Shown: positions 13,827-14,963 of the stretch, piece after piece
How the letters are laid out: each line of letters starts with the position of its first letter
Position numbering within the stretch: the first letter of the stretch is position 1
Assembly (NCBI GenBank): GCA_045649855.1
Contig: JAZRQN010000071.1
Location: 1-14,963, forward strand
DNA: 14,963 bases
From: URNF01 sp045649855
Lineage (GTDB): Bacteria > Bacillota > Clostridia > Oscillospirales > Acutalibacteraceae
Reading direction: 5' to 3'
The notes under the pieces: generated by a model
The model's input: only the letters and a program-made list of their open reading frames with translations
Databases searched by the model: none
What the model was told of the DNA's origin: nothing
Translations under genes and position numbers: made by a program

Positions 13827-14933
13827 TCAATCTTCAGCACCTGCAATACCTGCTTCTTTGAGCAAATGCAACAAACGAGGGCCAACCGTTACGGTCATTT
13901 TCAACCCCTCCGGCACATATTCTTCGTATTCGACAGCGCCCTCCTTGCGGCATTGTTCCGCAAGGCCGCCTGCCGAGAACGGGAACAGCAACGACAGCGT
14001 TTTACGATCGGGCGGCAGATTGACGGCAATCGCATCCAGAAGTTCGGGAATGCCCTCCCCCGTTACGGCACTGATACGCACGCGACCTGCATCGGATGCA
14101 AAGCCGTCTGCGAGCAGATCGCACTTGTTGAACACCTGCAAAACAGGTTTATCGCCGCGTCCCAACTGTTGCAACAAGCCCTTCGTGATCTCCAGATGCT
14201 CGGCGGCTTCGGCAGAAGATGCATCGCACAAGTTAAGCACCAGATCCGCAACCGCCGCTTCCTCCAAAGTGGAATGGAACGCACGCACCAAATGGTGCGG
14301 CAAACGGCGCAAAAAACCGACCGTATCGATGAGCAACACCGTTCTGCCGTCAGGCAGTTTCAACGCCCGCGTAGTAGTATCCAACGTCGCGAACAGCATA
14401 TCCTTTGCCAACACGCCTGCATCGGTCAGACGGTTCAGCAGGGTGGATTTACCTGCATTGGTATATCCAACAATGGCAACCGTCCGCATATCGTCCTTTT
14501 CACGACGTTCACGGTGCAACTTGCGACGCCCCTCCACCTCGCGTAACTGCGCTTTGAGCGATTCAATGCGACGGCGGATGTGACGGCGATCGCTTTCCAG
14601 TTTGCTTTCGCCGGGGCCTCTCGTGCCGATACCGCCGCCCAGACGGGACAACGCCGTGCCCTGTCCTGCCAGACGCGGCAACATATACTGAAGCTGTGCC
14701 AGTTCCACCTGCAGTCTGCCCTCGGCGGAACGCGCGCGCCCTGCGAAAATATCCAGAATGAGCATGGTGCGGTCGATCACGCGGCAGGGCAGTGCGTCTT
14801 CGAGGTTGCGTTGTTGCGTGGGCGACAGTTCGCAGTCGAAAATCACCAGTTCCGCTTCTTGTATCTCGCACAGTTCCGCCAATTCCAACACGCGGCCGCT
14901 GCCGAGATAGGTTGCTTTGGTGGGGGCTTCGCG
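13827..14933 (-). CDS. hflX: HflX ribosome-associated GTPase, 5' end disrupted and cut by window edge
   Basis: HflX is a GTPase that binds the 50S subunit and splits stalled ribosomes under stress. Numbered from the TTG at 14891, the frame shows the end of the N-terminal domain (ELSPTQQRNLEDAL, VIDRTMLILDIFA), the linker GGGIGTRGPGESKLE (85-99), a coiled helix, and the G domain: G1 GYTNAGKST (142-150), G3 DTVGF, G4 NKCD and G5 ISAVTGEG. Conserved sequence continues upstream of that TTG (APTKATYLGSGRV), up to an in-frame TAA at 14934-14936. No SD precedes the GTG/TTG at 14894/14891, so these are unlikely true starts. The first 60 or so residues expected of HflX are absent from this frame. The gene is upstream of prs on the same strand, with a promoter between. 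Confidence 0.85.
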   Translation of the reverse strand, partial: REAPTKATYLGSGRVLELAELCEIQEAELVIFDCELSPTQQRNLEDALPCRVIDRTMLILDIFAGRARSAEGRLQVELAQLQYMLPRLAGQGTALSRLGGGIGTRGPGESKLESDRRHIRRRIESLKAQLREVEGRRKLHRERREKDDMRTVAIVGYTNAGKSTLLNRLTDAGVLAKDMLFATLDTTTRALKLPDGRTVLLIDTVGFLRRLPHHLVRAFHSTLEEAAVADLVLNLCDASSAEAAEHLEITKGLLQQLGRGDKPVLQVFNKCDLLADGFASDAGRVRISAVTGEGIPELLDAIAVNLPPDRKTLSLLFPFSAGGLAEQCRKEGAVEYEEYVPEGLKMTVTVGPRLLHLLKEAGIAGAED

Positions 14934-14963
14934 TTAAGTCGGATCGTAGCCATGTCGTTCTGT
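14933..14963 (-). other. Probable frameshift in hflX with upstream coding remnant
   Basis: Upstream of the TAA at 14934-14936, the minus-strand frame starting at 14962 reads QNDMATIRLN and joins the downstream frame (REAPTKATYLGSG) if one base is added near 14933-14935. The joined text suits the HflX N-terminal domain just before its conserved TY-G-G segment. This fits a one-base deletion or a sequence error. Confidence 0.5.

Noticed and set aside
12567..14546. A 659-codon plus-strand open frame opposite prs and hflX
   Set aside because: It spans two well-supported opposite-strand genes and their intergenic promoter, with no SD and no known motif.
14930..14940. Programmed -1 ribosomal frameshift in hflX
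   Set aside because: The heptamer ACTTAAC does not permit re-pairing in the -1 frame, and HflX is not known to use frameshifting.

Overview
The window looks like chromosomal DNA of an anaerobic Clostridia-type Firmicute, most likely a gut Oscillospirales/Ruminococcaceae relative. This is inferred from roughly 50% GC, strong AGGAGG-type Shine-Dalgarno (SD) sites, lipobox lipoproteins, and gene families typical of that group: a TrpR/YerC-type regulator, DegV, a membrane-anchored XRE regulator and a long divergent PRPP synthetase. No phage, insertion sequence, CRISPR, rRNA or tRNA gene was seen. The longest stretch without a gene is 270 bp (9696-9965).

Layout. 1-2586 (minus): an operon read as lipid/polysaccharide flippase, TtcA-like PP-loop thiolase, then a threonine-rich lipoprotein cut by the window edge; the genes overlap or nearly touch. 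2620-2683: two sigma-A-type promoters back to back, one for that operon and one for the plus-strand set 2719-6056 (unknown 113-aa protein, Tex, alpha/beta-hydrolase). A 15-bp perfect hairpin (6064-6097) ends that set and faces the next operon.

6101-8653 (minus): a polar amino acid ABC importer read as binding lipoprotein, permease, ATPase, then a TrpR-superfamily regulator 1 nt after the ATPase. The binding protein is the most striking item: its two halves are in the reverse of the family's usual order (C-terminal half first, N-terminal half second), in one intact frame behind a normal lipoprotein signal. It reads as a natural circular permutation at the hinge, with the ligand-contact residues retained in swapped order. 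Its promoter carries a perfect 11-bp inverted repeat over the -35 box.

8835-9695 (minus): a DegV fatty-acid-binding protein with its own terminator. 9966-10583 (plus): an XRE regulator with four membrane helices, behind a leader dotted with a CGGTAGA motif. 10622-14933 (minus): HflX GTPase, PRPP synthetase, M20 amidohydrolase and a YgjP-like metalloprotease. The hflX frame is interrupted near its 5' end (about 14933-14936) in a way that suggests a one-base deletion or a sequence error.

Gene starts were chosen from SD position and family N-termini; several differ from the longest open frame.
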